Part shown: in pieces, positions 40,896 to 52,928 of the stretch
Numbering within the stretch: the stretch's first letter is position 1
Layout of the letters: the number at the start of each line of letters is the position of its first letter
NCBI RefSeq assembly: GCF_021155775.2
Contig: NC_060234.1
Location: 33,911,026 to 33,975,025 of the forward strand
Length of the DNA stretch: 64,000 nucleotides
Reading direction: 5' to 3'
Source of the DNA: Neodiprion pinetum
Taxonomy: Eukaryota > Arthropoda > Insecta > Hymenoptera > Diprionidae
Program-made: the position numbers and the translations under genes
The notes under the pieces: model-generated
Told to the model about the DNA's origin: nothing
What the model saw: the letters and a program-made list of their open reading frames with translations, nothing else
The model's database searches: none

Positions 40896-42024
40896 ACGCT
40901 GGTATTGCAAATTCGACGTCACGGAACCATTGACAAGAAACTTCCGCCCTTACCTCGTTCAACAGAGGTCAAGATTCTGGTGTAGATTTCCTTGTGTTCT
41001 TCAAGTTTGAAACCATCCAGGTTTGCAGTGTGACTTCATCCTTATGTTATCTGATCTTTTTGTTTGTTACCTTCAAAGTATTTAGGCCAGTTAGCCAACG
41101 TGACCAAATACTCTCTCCGTCACTCCCTATATGTATGCCTATCTGTATTACCGTAGACCCATCATTGATAGTCGTGCAAGCATGCTTCACCATCTTATTA
41201 TTATGTATTGAAACGAACTACAGTTATATCCCGGGATATATCCTGCGATATGAAGGTGATGACGACGATGATGACGAATATCGAAGAACAAGTTTGCAAC
41301 GCGACCCTCTCATCGCCTGAGATAAACCACAGCTTCGTAGCTCGGCGTTTATCTCGATTTCTACGAGTGTAACCCGTGTGTAATTTAAACTTCGACAAAG
41401 AGCCGAATACGTTCCGTATAACTTTAATAATTGCGGTCGCTTCCTACGGCAACGTTTGCAGTGTTAGATGGTAGGTCTTTGTTCCGTGTAATTACCAGCT
41501 CCGATCTGCCGGCTCTGAGAAGCAGCTGGACCGTGACTTTTTACCTCAGCTACAGTAACGCACACCTTGTTATGCACGAGTGTATGTGAATTTCCAGACA
41601 ACGATCGGGGGAAGAACTCACGCGAGTGTGCATAGGTCCTCACGTTTGTGTAACAATCCATGGACGTGCACAGGAGAGAGTGGCGCGTGCCTCCGTCAGA
41701 GGAGATCATTAAATCTCGCAGGCAGCATCTTACTCGCCAGCTGTTCGACCCAAAATGATCGCTGCCTGTGCCATGCCAGTGTAAATGGGGTAGAATCGAC
41801 GGCCGGTCAACGGCTCGTACATACAGATAAAATCCGAAAGGATTGAGCCTTGGGGAATGGATGCGTGCAGGAATATGAATATCCCTGGAACTGCTAAATG
41901 CGCGCGGATTCAAACTTCAAAGCCATTTGATGCTAATTATTTTCATATATCGCGATTAAGTATTCAGGGGGCTGGGTTAAGCTGGTGTTTCTTTCGAAGC
42001 GCATCGATGCGGTCGGCGCCGACG

Positions 42025-42088
42025 ATGAAGTTTTCGGTACTTATACTGAGTCATCTACTCGTGTTCGCACAACATTCATACAGCAGGG
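42025..42088 (+). CDS. Candidate first exon encoding a signal peptide
   Basis: The ATG opens MKFSVLILSHLLVFAQHSYS and Arg, then one base of the next codon, up to a donor GGG|GTGGGT (phase 1). A basic second residue, a hydrophobic core of about 12 residues and a polar end make a textbook secretory signal. A 12-15-residue hydrophobic run can arise by chance in AT-rich DNA. The phase would match both an open segment at 42866-42981 and the exon at 52735, so the partner is undecided. Confidence 0.2.
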
Positions 42089-42865
42089 GTGGGTTTGAGA
42101 AGATTTCTGCACAGTCCGATGCGTCATCATAAGACAAACGGTCTGAGACAATACGTTATAGTTTACTCGAAATTGCTATTATTCTGCACTGTTGGCTTTT
42201 TGCCAATAGGTATGAACCCCGGCGTTACTCATACTTCTGTCAACGGTCAGTCACAAGAGAGTGAGACCCTTCAGTGAGGATCGAGTAAACAACTCTTCTA
42301 TTTTCACTAGTCAAGATTATTCGAGTCATTGCATTGACGCATGAATATACACGTGAATTGTGCATTCCGTATTTATGTACTGAAAATCAATTGTTCGCTG
42401 GTGGAAATGTAAGTTTTCAACATATTATAAACATTCGAATGTATTCACCAGTGTGTATATAATTGACTTTAATTTATTTGCTATCGCGTTATGCGGTTTT
42501 ATATACGAGTACACCCTTGAAAAACCTCGTAGTACGCGATCCATTTATTACGACCGCGGTTTTTGCAACTGGTTGAAAATTAACACCCGACAATTATAAA
42601 GGGGGAACAAAATTGTTTCCTCCCGTCACGACAAGCGTAGAAAAAGTATTCGATCCAGAATTGCTTAGCGTGTCTGAATCTTGCGTATACTTACTACTCG
42701 TTTCACTGAATATTCAACGTGATGCCAGAAATCACGTAAGCCTGTTATTTTCCAATCGAGACTCTTGAGGAATTTTTCCATCAATCTGGTTCGCTGTTAC
42801 ACCGATATATGTATTCCAACTTTGTTTTTGAATCGCGTCTACTCCGTGGCTGACCTGGAATTGAG

Positions 42866-42981
42866 CGCGAAACGCGTTGATCACCGTCGCGGATTTAAAG
42901 GGACTCCAAGACGTCGGGGACGACGGGCTCGGCTTCGTGTGTGCCTTCTTCGAAGAGGCGGTGATCAAGACCGAAGAAGAG
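42866..42981 (+). CDS. Weak candidate internal exon
   Basis: Between an acceptor-like ggaattgag (with a CTGAC branch-like motif just upstream) and a poor donor GAG|GTTAAT, one frame reads RNALITVADLKGLQDVGDDG and then GFVCAFFEEAVIKTEEE. The acidic, protein-like end is what drew attention. It would join the 42025 segment in phase, giving Ala at the junction. The minus strand is also open here and has its own good donor (TTCCAG|GTCAGC), so the strand is uncertain. Confidence 0.12.
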
Positions 42982-43401
42982 GTTAATTGATAGTCGAGAC
43001 ACGCACACGCTGAATTCTTATGCTAATGCGAGAAAGGACCCAAGAAGACAATACATCCACGCTGCCGTGTTCCAGCCACTGTCCGGCATCCAATGTCCAC
43101 TGAATTAATACATGAACGTGGAGACAGTCGGTAGGCTCTGATTTTAGATGCGGAGAGAGATCGCGATCCCGACTCAACATCGGCGGGGACCTCGATCAGC
43201 CCAATTCTTACGCGCGTGACCTCCTCATTGTCCATCATTTTTATCTCAGCTCAATTTCAACGCACGAAGGATTAACCTTTTCCGTTAAGTAGGAGGTCAC
43301 GGTGACTCCGAAAAGAAAAGGAAGAAATCTACACGAATGATTTTAACTAATTAAAAGGAAATTGCGTAGAAATTTTGTGCGATCATAACTGAGGTCCTTA
43401 G

Positions 43402-43656
43402 AGGCCGTCTAAATATTACGTCACGCTGTTTTCGGCCATTTTTGACCCCCCCCCCCCCCTTCTTCGTACAATTGAAAATTTATTAATAATATGACGGGTA
43501 ATATTAATCATCGTATCAAAAAATAAATAAATGTGCATAAAAAAGACGTGACGTGACGCTACAAATGTACGCCCACCATCCACCGTCAAAAGTCGTCATG
43601 GTAAAGCTAACCTCCTCCCTCCCCTGAAAGCGTGACGTAATATTTGAATGGCGCCT
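43402..43656. mobile_element. MITE-like non-autonomous DNA transposon
   Basis: Terminal inverted repeats of about 26-28 bp flank a 255-bp non-coding element. The inner 17 bp, AAATATTACGTCACGCT, is perfect on both sides (43411-43427 and, inverted, 43629-43645), and the outer part is diverged (AGGCCGTCT against AGGCGCCATTC). Inside are a TTTTTGAC followed by a 14-C run (43446-43459) and a CCTCCCTCCCC stretch near the right end. This layout resembles widespread insect MITEs whose ends carry a TTACGTCACGC-like motif next to a C-run. The target duplication is unclear (TTA-like on both sides). There is no transposase. Confidence 0.75.
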
Positions 43657-45043
43657 TAATTTTTTATTTTTTTTTCATCAAAGATATAAACCTGGTTATG
43701 GTAGCCTTTATCGTGGTCTTAGATAGGACGGGACTAAGATAGGATCGTATGTGAATTGTAATAGATGATGCTTCTTTGGCTAGGAATAATGAGGCCATTT
43801 CCTTGATCCCTCGACACATGACTCGATCGATAGTCCACGAAAAACGATATTTCGTCGCGCACCGTATAAAACAGAACGTTGAGATATATCAGCCTGGGCG
43901 TGGTAGCCAACAACTGCAAATCCTGCCAGAAACATTGAGTAGCTCGGTGAGTAATTGACGTTTTTCTGAATAATCATGCACGAAATGATCACGTGACATA
44001 TGAAATCCGAGGAAGATTTCAAAAACTGAATGAGAAATAATTTTGTTTGCAAATACGTGATCCAAGTAATTTACGGCAACGCCCTAAGCAACGATTGATA
44101 ATCCAAGGATATTTTTGGCTATGTGTATCATATTTATTTCTTGTATGGTATACAGAAATCTGACAGGCACGCGATCGATATCATTTGCATTTCTGGCGGG
44201 TCGTAGGATGGATACGTTTCATTTATTATATGAAACATGTTATTTCTAGTTTATTGGGCAAAAGACATATTGGCGTGGAAAATAATGCGTAAAAACCCAT
44301 CTGATCGTCGAGTTTGTCAACGGATCATTAATTTCCCGCTAAGAATGAGTCTTCGTCTCGCTGGAAAAATTGGCTCACAATCAGCTAAGCATATCGTGGT
44401 AAATGAAATGAAATCATCGCAGCGGCGTATCACATGTATTCTAAATACAGGAAGATTTGCTATACATAAGTTTACTCTGGTGCAATCAGAATCACGTTTT
44501 GTGTCGTTAGCGTGCAGATGATGTGCACGGAAAAATTTGATTCTCGTTACAAGATAGTAAATCTTGTTAAACTCACGTATAATACACAGTATTTTCCTCT
44601 AATCAAGATAAATACCTACGATTGATCGGTCGCAGTGAATCGTTTTACCCGATCCGTCAACAAAACTCGAACGCAGCATTACGAAATTAGGAATGACGAA
44701 GGGGTCTCTCTTTTCAGGAGTTTCTTCGATGATGAAATACTCCTAAATCCGTGAAAGTGTTCGTGTTTTTCTAGGCTTACCCACACTACGCATACGTATA
44801 AGTGTAATACTCGCCCGATGTATCCTACCAGTGTGTGCGTCGCGATGCCAAACTTTCGCCCGCGAAGAAATACGACTATTTACATTTGAGCAGTCTTCAG
44901 AAGCGGGTGTCGGGTGTTGAGTTGGGATGCGTTTAACTAAATGTCAAAAGAATGGATAATCGTCGTTCGTTCGGTACAGTGCGCAAATGACATTGGACAA
45001 TTTTATACCGAGTTATTTCCGTGATGCACCCTGTAGGGACCCC

Positions 45044-45132
45044 TAATTATAAGCAAATCGGGGTACGAATATATTCTAAGCAACTCCGCTGCTCTTTTTG
45101 AGTGGATTTGTACCCCGACTTGCCTATAATTA
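45044..45132. repeat. 89-nt near-perfect hairpin (pre-miRNA-like or minute MITE)
   Basis: A 27-nt arm at 45044-45070 and its inverted copy at 45106-45132 match at 24 of 27 positions, leaving a 35-nt loop. One of the three differences is a G-U wobble if transcribed from the plus strand. Length, stem and loop size fit an animal microRNA precursor, but pairing does not extend beyond the stem, and I recognise no known mature microRNA. A very short MITE is the alternative. Confidence 0.55.
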
Positions 45133-45147
45133 TACGCTATCGTATAC

Positions 45148-45792
45148 TTGGGATGTATAGCGCGTATAACAAACTGTCGCGCTTGTTATGCCGGGATCGA
45201 AATATCTGATCCACCGGTATACAAGGCTAGATTGACAATAATTGAAAGGCTCCTCGATTATCCCGGCATTTTAATTTGCGCCAATGAAATCGCCGCTGTT
45301 TTTCTTTTCTGTTATTTACTCGTTGTTGTGTGTTTCTTTTTCACACTTTTCCTTATCTGGACACTTTGCGCACCTCGCAACGTTTTTGCATGCGAAATTA
45401 TGAAGATATGTATTCATATTATTCCTCCGGTGTATTTGCGGCGGCGTGCGTTTGTTAACCCGTATCAGACCGCAGCAGCATGGAGACCCGCGAGTAATTC
45501 TGCAGCGTCGACTGTTGACCATACTATACGGACGTACACATATACGCGTAATTTACTCACCGCCTATACCGACGGCCATTACTCATCGATTACAATTCCC
45601 AGACTTTCGCAATTACTTTTTGTTTCCATTCGTGTGCGCAGCCCATCTAGACTCCTCAGTCCCGAGGTGCGTACGCCCATCATGGATTTCAGGGCCAACT
45701 ACCGACGAGGAAACTGCGAGCATAATCATCTCGCGGAGAAACGTGAAGAGCTAGGCAGGGTGTCCGATTGCGAGCGAACATCACGTAACTGA
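45148..45792 (+). other. 214-codon open frame with a hydrophobic segment; coding status doubtful
   Basis: The frame is open for 645 bp, but its first ATG is only at 45400 (130 codons left). Before that it encodes one strong hydrophobic stretch (AVFLFCYLLVVVCFFFTLFL). No family resemblance is visible. The frame begins just after the 45.0-kb hairpin, and no splice or promoter signals clearly belong to it. It is longer than most chance frames in this AT-richer setting, but not decisively so. Confidence 0.12.
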
Positions 45793-46426
45793 TTCAGTAG
45801 GAGTCGTTAAAAAATGTGTATAAAGTACAAAAATTGTAATCTGAAGAATTTGGAATTTGTACCCGCAACTTTGACCGAAGGAATTTTAAGAAACGTATAA
45901 CGACCGAGGATAAGTAGGATAGGCGAATGATAAGAGAGCAGGAGTAACAGTAGCGAAGTTAACGGGTCGTTCTGCCTGGGCACAGAAGATGAGTGCAGCG
46001 TTTCTTGCACCGCGACTCTCGCGAGGAACCTCCCGAGGAGGAATCCACCCACCGACACGAAAGCACACGCGAGGTCCTCCTCGGCGAGGCACGTGACACA
46101 GGCGCACGCGAGTGACTTTGTAACGTGCGATCAGCCGCGGGGAGTGGTCAGCTCTCGTTAAAATTATACACCCTCTCACGCACTCGGCTGTATGCGGAGC
46201 TGAGCTAAGCAAAGGCGGAAAATGTGAATAATCCCTATCCGCGTGCAGTGCGGAGGACGGGACGGCTGGTACAGCGCCGTTTCTGCAACGGACCGCAGCC
46301 CGGAGCGAATCGCTGCCTGATATTTAGTGGAGCGTGTAGCAACGCGCTCTCCGGTATTTTGTTACATGCCCCTCGAGAGTACCGTCGTACGCGTTACCTT
46401 GATTTTAGTCGTTATATCATGCGGCC

Positions 46427-46446
46427 AGAGAGAGAGAGAGAGAGAG
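46427..46446. repeat. GA dinucleotide tract
   Basis: About ten AG units at the 3' side of a GC-rich island, 33 bp before a candidate start codon. GAGA-type tracts are common in insect promoters, where they can bind GAGA factor. That role is only a possibility here. Confidence 0.7.
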
Positions 46447-46478
46447 GGAAAGAAAACGACAAAGTCGGGTCAAAGACA

Positions 46479-46533
46479 ATGTTGCCACGCGACGAGACCG
46501 CGACAACCTTACCGATCCGCCGGAAGAGTTGCG
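46479..46533 (+). CDS. Candidate first coding exon (19 codons) in a GC-rich island
   Basis: An ATG with A at -3 opens MLPRDETATTLPIRRKSC plus one base, up to a consensus donor GCG|GTGAGT. It follows about 500 bp of GC-rich sequence (from about 46.0 kb) and a GA tract, a usual setting for an insect promoter and first exon. The single leftover G would join the AT at the start of the 52735 exon to give GAT (Asp), so the two are compatible across a 6.2-kb intron. The family is not recognised. Confidence 0.25.
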
Positions 46534-49500
46534 GTGAGTGGCAGTCGTTGACGTAGCTTTAGTCGCCTTTATTCTCATGGACTATCTCCCAGCTCCAGTG
46601 TCCACTGAGCTTACAGTATCGCTGCCCGTAACGTTTACCGTAATCTCTGATTAGCCTTTCGCTAGCGGGAGGGAATTTTCAAAAATTTTCGAATCCATCG
46701 TGAACTGCGCTATGGATGGCAAATCATTGGTTGTACTGTATACAGTCGTATTATAAAAAAATAAATAAATTTAGAGTGAGAATTTTAACATCTCTAAAAT
46801 ACTTTGTAAATTGATTGTACGATCAAAGTTTCGGGTACCGAAATCGAACCCGTATAACAGCATGCGTATTCAATTTCTTCGGGTAAACATGCATTCGAAG
46901 GAACATCCCCGACTGTTCGTCTCGGAATTAGGAGAAATCTTTGCAGGCGTGCGAAGGCGTTTGGAGCACGTATCGCGTAGCTTTCTGTTTTTTATCTGTC
47001 GAATTTTCGGTCCTACTGTACTCCCTCTACACAAAAAGAAGTATTCAGCAGCATCGGTTGATGAGGGCGGTTAACAGACAAGCGAGAAGACGGAAAAATG
47101 GGGATGTTCCCTTATCAACGATTTTAAAGTATGCCATTGTCATTTTCTTTGCCTGATGATGACGTGTTATTGTTGCGGGGCTACCGTAAATCCGTATATA
47201 CATATAGATATGGTTAAACATACAATTCGCTGTCGAAGGTTCTGTGGATAACCGAGGAAAGTCGAGGGAAAAAGAGCATCAGCAAATTGAAGGCCAGCAG
47301 TCGGAGTGTCTAATCGGTTAGGTATAAGGAATGATTATTAATTACCGTGAAAATCCATTGTCTGATATCTGCGCGTTAGCTGATTTCCGTTTTTGGTTTT
47401 TCCTAGATTTTCCCTGACCGCAAAAGGTCTCGAATAGAAAACCATTCTTGCGATATTGTATGGAAAAAAAGTATAGACATGCCCATTTCGACGTATGTAA
47501 ATGTGAATGCTACTTTTATGGAAACAAATTCAATGTCATCAATTCTACTGCAATCCATTGTGCGTGAAATTATCCACGCCACATCGAGAATTTTTTCTTC
47601 GTAGTCATAGACTGTTGTAAAATGTCACTGAAATAAAAAAGTTATCGAACCAAACTACTAATCTTTTCGACTTCCAGTTTATTGGTTCGAACAATTTCTC
47701 ACTCAAAGCCACCACTTTTTAGTTGAAACAAAAATACTGATGCGTTGATTTGAATGCCTACATTCTTTCGAGCTTATTGTATTTCAAACGAGAACTTATT
47801 TATTTCATAGGATTAAACAAAAAATTTCGGAACAACCTCGCTTGAATCAACAAACCTCATTTAATTCGTAAAAGAATAGTACTTTAACCACTGAAAACAT
47901 CGGTTGAAACGTACCAAGAGATTAGAAAGAATAATCCCACGCTTGCTGAAATAGTAACGTTATTGCCAAATAGTATATTTGGCTTAATGTGATGTTTGTC
48001 CGATGTAATCAATTATAACTATAGCCATAGAAATGTGTAAGATGTTAAAAGAAGAATTTTTTTTCACGATAAAAGTTTTGATATTCATTTACGAGGATTA
48101 TTTTCTTCATCAGATTATATAGCTACATACTTCGAAGAAAAAAAATTCCGTCCAAGTAAATGAGGATATGTGTGAGTGGAATCAAGAAAGAGTTCTTGAG
48201 CTGCTAGATATATCGCATTTAATTCAAGTTATCGACTAATACAATGAAATATAACTTTTCTCAGTTTTAAACAATCACGTGTAGTTGAAAATTGCAAATA
48301 TACACTTGAAGTTGATTTCAAGAACTATCGAAACCATTGTATACGCGCTTGCAACAAATGAATCATTGTTTCTGCAATATGAACATCATTTCACTGAAAT
48401 AAAATTCTTGTTGAATCGATAGACTTCTGATTCTTAGATGCGCATCTCTCACGTTTTTCAACCAAAATGATAACTCATTCGAAGTACATAGTACCAATTT
48501 CGGTCACTAGACAGCAGGCTTTCACGCTTGAAACGAAGCTTCAAAGATGTTTATCCTCGAATCTTTCGTGTTACGCAAATCTAGATTCATACAAGTTTGT
48601 CAGCTATATATCATGCGATATGAAGGCATATGGTTTTGATCCAACCATGTTATCAAAAGACTATTTCGGATTGACGCTACTACACTTGTTTGGTGGCTGA
48701 CAATAGCATATCGTATTGAAAAAAAAAAATAAACAAAAGTATGTAACCCAGAAAATTTACACTGCATGTGTATATCCTATGGAAAAAAATTACCGACAGA
48801 TTTTCTTTAAAGTGCACACTAATTTTCAGCCAAATATATTGAATAATGTCAAAGTTATTCTATTTTGAAAACGTTTAAATCATTTTAATTTTATTTCGCT
48901 GAATATTTCACAGTAAATTTATTATCCATTTGACTATCAGTAATACATACCTATATGAGGTTATTTTTTATTTAATGTTGCTGTGCACTCTCAGTTCATT
49001 ATTTAGAAAAATCCTTTCTTGGAGATTTATTATATTTTGTTTTGAACCCACGTTATAAGTTCCAAGCCCCTTAAGTTTTCAGCAGTGGTGGTCATTTATA
49101 CGGTACGTTCTTCGAAATATTAAAGGGCATTGAGAAAAAAAATTGACAGCTGTTTTCCTCGCCAATCTCTCGTAGCTACTTTTATCGACGTACCTGGTCA
49201 CAACAGTAAGAGGTGACCAAAAAATCTATACAAGAAATTCTCCATTTCTTAATTCATATTAATTTAAAAGTAATGATTTGGCCTTATCATAAAAATTTGT
49301 GAAAAATATTGGCGCATAAAGACGATGAAAATGGTATTTCACTATCTTAGTCATAGTTGAATTTTTTATTACTGTGAATCGTTCTTTTGAAACTCGTAGA
49401 GAAAACCGCGAAAGCTTTGTACAGTCGTTACATTCGTTCCAGATGCGCCATTTTAGAGATAAATCTTATTGCAGAATTCCGGTGTTCTAAATTCCTGACC

Positions 49501-52500
49501 CGGTATGTCTAGACGATAAGCCATCCCACTAAAAATCTGACCATCAGTTCTAGGCAACTCACGAAACCTCTTCAATCCGAGTAAATTTCACAAGGATCAA
49601 CGGCTATAGGAGGTAAAAACGTCACCGGCTTCACACAAGAAATCCCAGTAAGTTAATATTTTTTTATTCAAATACATTTTATTCCATGTTCATTTTATCT
49701 CACGTAGACACCACGTTCACCAGTTCCGCTGTGGTTTCATACGATCGTCGACTCTTCCAGATTCAAATGTGGTATGTTTTTATCTCAGCAGCTCAACTAC
49801 GTCCATGTACTTAATTTTTATGTTAAAAAGCATCGTGGCCGCTGGTGAACTGGACGATAGATAAGGAATCGGTTGGACCACAGTCGCCATATCCGAAGGG
49901 AACTACGTGAATCATACCAGTGGGTAAGAAGACGTTTGGTTCTCGCCAGTTACTCGAATTATACTCATTCTCGCGGTTCCATCTTCTGCTTATGATTCCT
50001 TACACCGTATAGTTAGTCATATTTGGTTGATAATGTAATCGGTTTCTCGATCTGACAGCGCGTCAATTATCAAGATCCGGACGTACGGAGTTCTGTCTGA
50101 GTATGCATGCAGCTTAATTCGCGCACGTCAAAAGCGGATAACTTTATTTTTTGCACATTTAGTTTGTATAATATGTAAAATTAGAGACTTTTTTTTCGAG
50201 GCTATTACAACCGAAGATTACAATATTACCGTGAGAAATGGTGGAGAGCGACTACGCGAAACCCGCGTTTATTGTATGATCGATGTATTTGAAATAAGTT
50301 CTCTTCAATTTCCTAATGCAACATGCGCCTTGTGACAGAGTTGCAAGGCTCATCTTGCGCATACGTGTAAATTCGCGTGGTTATTATTTATACTACGTAC
50401 ACGTATAAAACGGCTAGTGTGGGCAACGAATTAGCGCATTCGTTATACTTCTAGATTTATTTAACACTGCAAGTGTATATTTATATAATTCCGGGTTACG
50501 CAAGAGCGTAGAAAAACGCGAAAGAAAGTAGCATTGCTCTCTTGCTTTAACCGCAGTCTCCGTATCGGTATGCATGTGCTTTGCTACACACGTAAAGCTC
50601 GGTTTGAATGCTGTGCCTACTCGCACCTACATGTTCACGCCGTTATAAGCGTGCCGGCTGCTCGGCTGCAGACCCCTGCTTACGTGTATAACCGGGGATC
50701 GAGCCACGAGTGACTGATTAACTAGCGCTTTCCTCGCGACTCATGATCCAGGCTTCACGCGTTGCTCGCGCGTATTTTTTCCTTCAATTTTGCACGATAT
50801 ATTGTATTAGGAATAAGTCGGCGTGCGCGAATTATTGTACCTGCAGTCAAGGTACAATATTATAAAGTTTATACACGCCGCTCGGTTATCTTCCTCCCGT
50901 GCTTCTATACCATCTGTTTCTCTCCCTCTTTCTCTTTCTTTTTCCTCGTCTTTATCCCTTTTCCTCCTTCCTCCTTCACACTCTCCACGGAGGGAGTCAA
51001 ACCGCGGGTAATGTAGAGGCTGGGGATTGAGAGATACGGCTTGAGGAGACGCAGGGAGGCAGAGAGAGGTAATTCCCGGCTGGAAGTCTCGCAGAGGTTT
51101 CCCACCTTGTACGGTTTCCCTTCTCCCAACGTTCATCCGTCCGTCCGTCAGTCCGTCAGACTCGGGGGATGATGCGTCCGGTCTATCACCGCAGGGAAGC
51201 ATCTCTACGATGCGATCCTCGGAATTTAAAAAGAGATCAAACGATTATGAAGCGTACAAATTTTGGGATGAAAAAAATCTCAACTATCCCACTAACGATA
51301 TGGTACAGAATTTCATCTTACGTTCGTCGCATTTTCGTCTTATACGTGTATAATAGCGCAACAACATAGCGGTGCAAACTTTAGTACAATCGAATTTGTC
51401 TCATTTCTTATCGCGGGCGGTTATATGCCCTTCCCGCATTTAAGCATGGAGCAATCGGTACGCCGTTTTTTTAACCAGCGCGTACCATTATCATTGTTTT
51501 AGATCAAAAGAAAATGACTCGCGTAGAATATTTTATCGTGTGATGATTTACAATAGTTGCGGCAGTTTAGTATCTACCGTTTGACGTTTGTCCGTTGAAA
51601 TTTCTTTACATAGTTCGTGGATTGAGAAAAAAAATACAGTCCATTTTACAGTAAATTGTTGTATTATGTATGTACATTCACTGAATGAGCAGATGAAGTT
51701 TCTCAAACGGTCAAATTTTCACATAATCTTTGAGGTTCGGTAACGCAACGTTTATTTTGATCTCTTCGTTCACTTCTTTTTTAAATGTTGAGAAAAAAAT
51801 TATTAATTTCGACCAGTCCGTACAAAGATCTAATCTATCACGGATCACGGGAACGAGGAATGAAAGTTTTCAAGGTGAATTACAGAGCTGACACGGAAAT
51901 AATTGGATTTAGCGTTAACTGAGGCCTCCGAGATTAGCCGTTAGCGGTGCTGTTACAAAAATTGTTGAACATCGGTAACTCCGCTCTTGCGAATTGAGGG
52001 TTATTAGCTGAAGGGAAGCCGGAATATCCGGAATTCGCAGGATGAGAGAGAATCCTCGGAACGTGTATCTAACCTCGAAGAAACACGTGGATTGAATATT
52101 GTCATTTATGCAACCGCAGCTTCGCACGCCAGCTCATCGCGGTTTTTTTGTTTCACTTCCTTTCAAATCGAACGCAATTCGCGTCACCGGACGTATAACA
52201 GCCCGAGGAAAAGAACTGTCGATTGTGCACTCACAATCAGACTTTCATTCGAAGAACCCAGCAGGCAACTCCTACTCCCCTCGGCACATGGTATCCGCGG
52301 AAAAACTCTCGCCAACTTCGCCGCTTCGTTACGTCAAGGATCCGTAGATCCTAATCCCTATCGTGGGTGTAAAATCCTGTATATACGTGCAGATACTGCA
52401 GTTGGAAGCTTTAACGTGTCTAAAACAGTGAGTAAATGGCCTGCGATTTTATACCTGAGGAGCTCACTGTCTTGATCCATTCCCCTCAACTTCGCAGCGA

Positions 52501-52734
52501 TCTCTCTTCCTTTATTTATTTGCACAAATGACGGTAAGCGCTTCTGCAACGATACACCCGCAACTTTATTTCCAACGACGTTCCCGCCCTGCAGCGCAGC
52601 GGCAATATATACACCGTGCAGGGTGCAGGAGACCGTTTGCATTGTTTTAAATTAAGTCTCCCTTCCCATTATTATACGCGACGGGTGATGCGATCACCTC
52701 GTGAGCCGAGCTATATGTATACCTTCCCGCTCAG
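46534..52734. other. AT-rich stretch, probably intron; no gene seen
   Basis: From about 46.6 to 50.7 kb the sequence is AT-rich, with no coding signal on either strand. From 50.8 to 51.2 kb a C/T-rich patch gives overlapping frames in several directions, which is an effect of composition. If the 46479 and 52735 exons belong together, this is their intron. Confidence 0.35.
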
Positions 52735-52928
52735 ATCACTCCGAGTATTCCTCTTCCTCCACCTCCTCCTCCGCCTCCACCGTCAACCTCCTTAGACTTC
52801 AGAGGATGCACAGTCTACCGATCTCGTCATCTGATTATACCGAACCGCCGTCCCGTCGCCCCAGCACTCCCTACCTGAGCCACGGATACACGGACAGGCG
52901 GTATTCACTCGGGGAAATGACGCACGAG
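52735..52928 (+). CDS. Candidate internal coding exon, Ser/Thr-rich
   Basis: A clear acceptor (ccttcccgctcag) opens a 64-codon frame. With a G from the previous exon it begins DHSEYSSSSTSSSAS, continues NLLRLQRMHSLPISSSDY, TEPPSRRPSTPYLSHGYTD and RRYSLGEMTHE, and stops at a moderate donor GAG|GTCACG (phase 0). RRYSL and RRPST look like basophilic kinase sites in a disordered region typical of signalling or scaffold proteins. It is the most protein-like segment in the right half. In another frame the same DNA reads as polyproline but soon meets a stop. Confidence 0.35.

Larger units (their letters stand above)
39572..46478. other. Gene-poor region with a MITE, a hairpin and weak exon candidates
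   Basis: I see no recognisable gene here. The region contains a TTTA tract and poly-T run near 40.84-40.90 kb, an open segment with a signal-peptide-like start at 42.0 kb, the MITE at 43.4 kb, the hairpin at 45.0 kb, a 214-codon open frame at 45.1 kb and a GC-rich island starting at about 46.0 kb. It may be intron of a larger plus-strand gene. Confidence 0.35.

Noticed and set aside
41464..41913. 149-codon minus-strand frame
   Set aside because: Overlapping plus-strand frames are also open, there are no motifs or splice support, and its length is within chance expectation for a 64-kb window.
46811..46880. tRNA-like GGTTCGATTTC (B-box-like) sequence on the minus strand
   Set aside because: No matching A box, acceptor stem or cloverleaf could be found around it.
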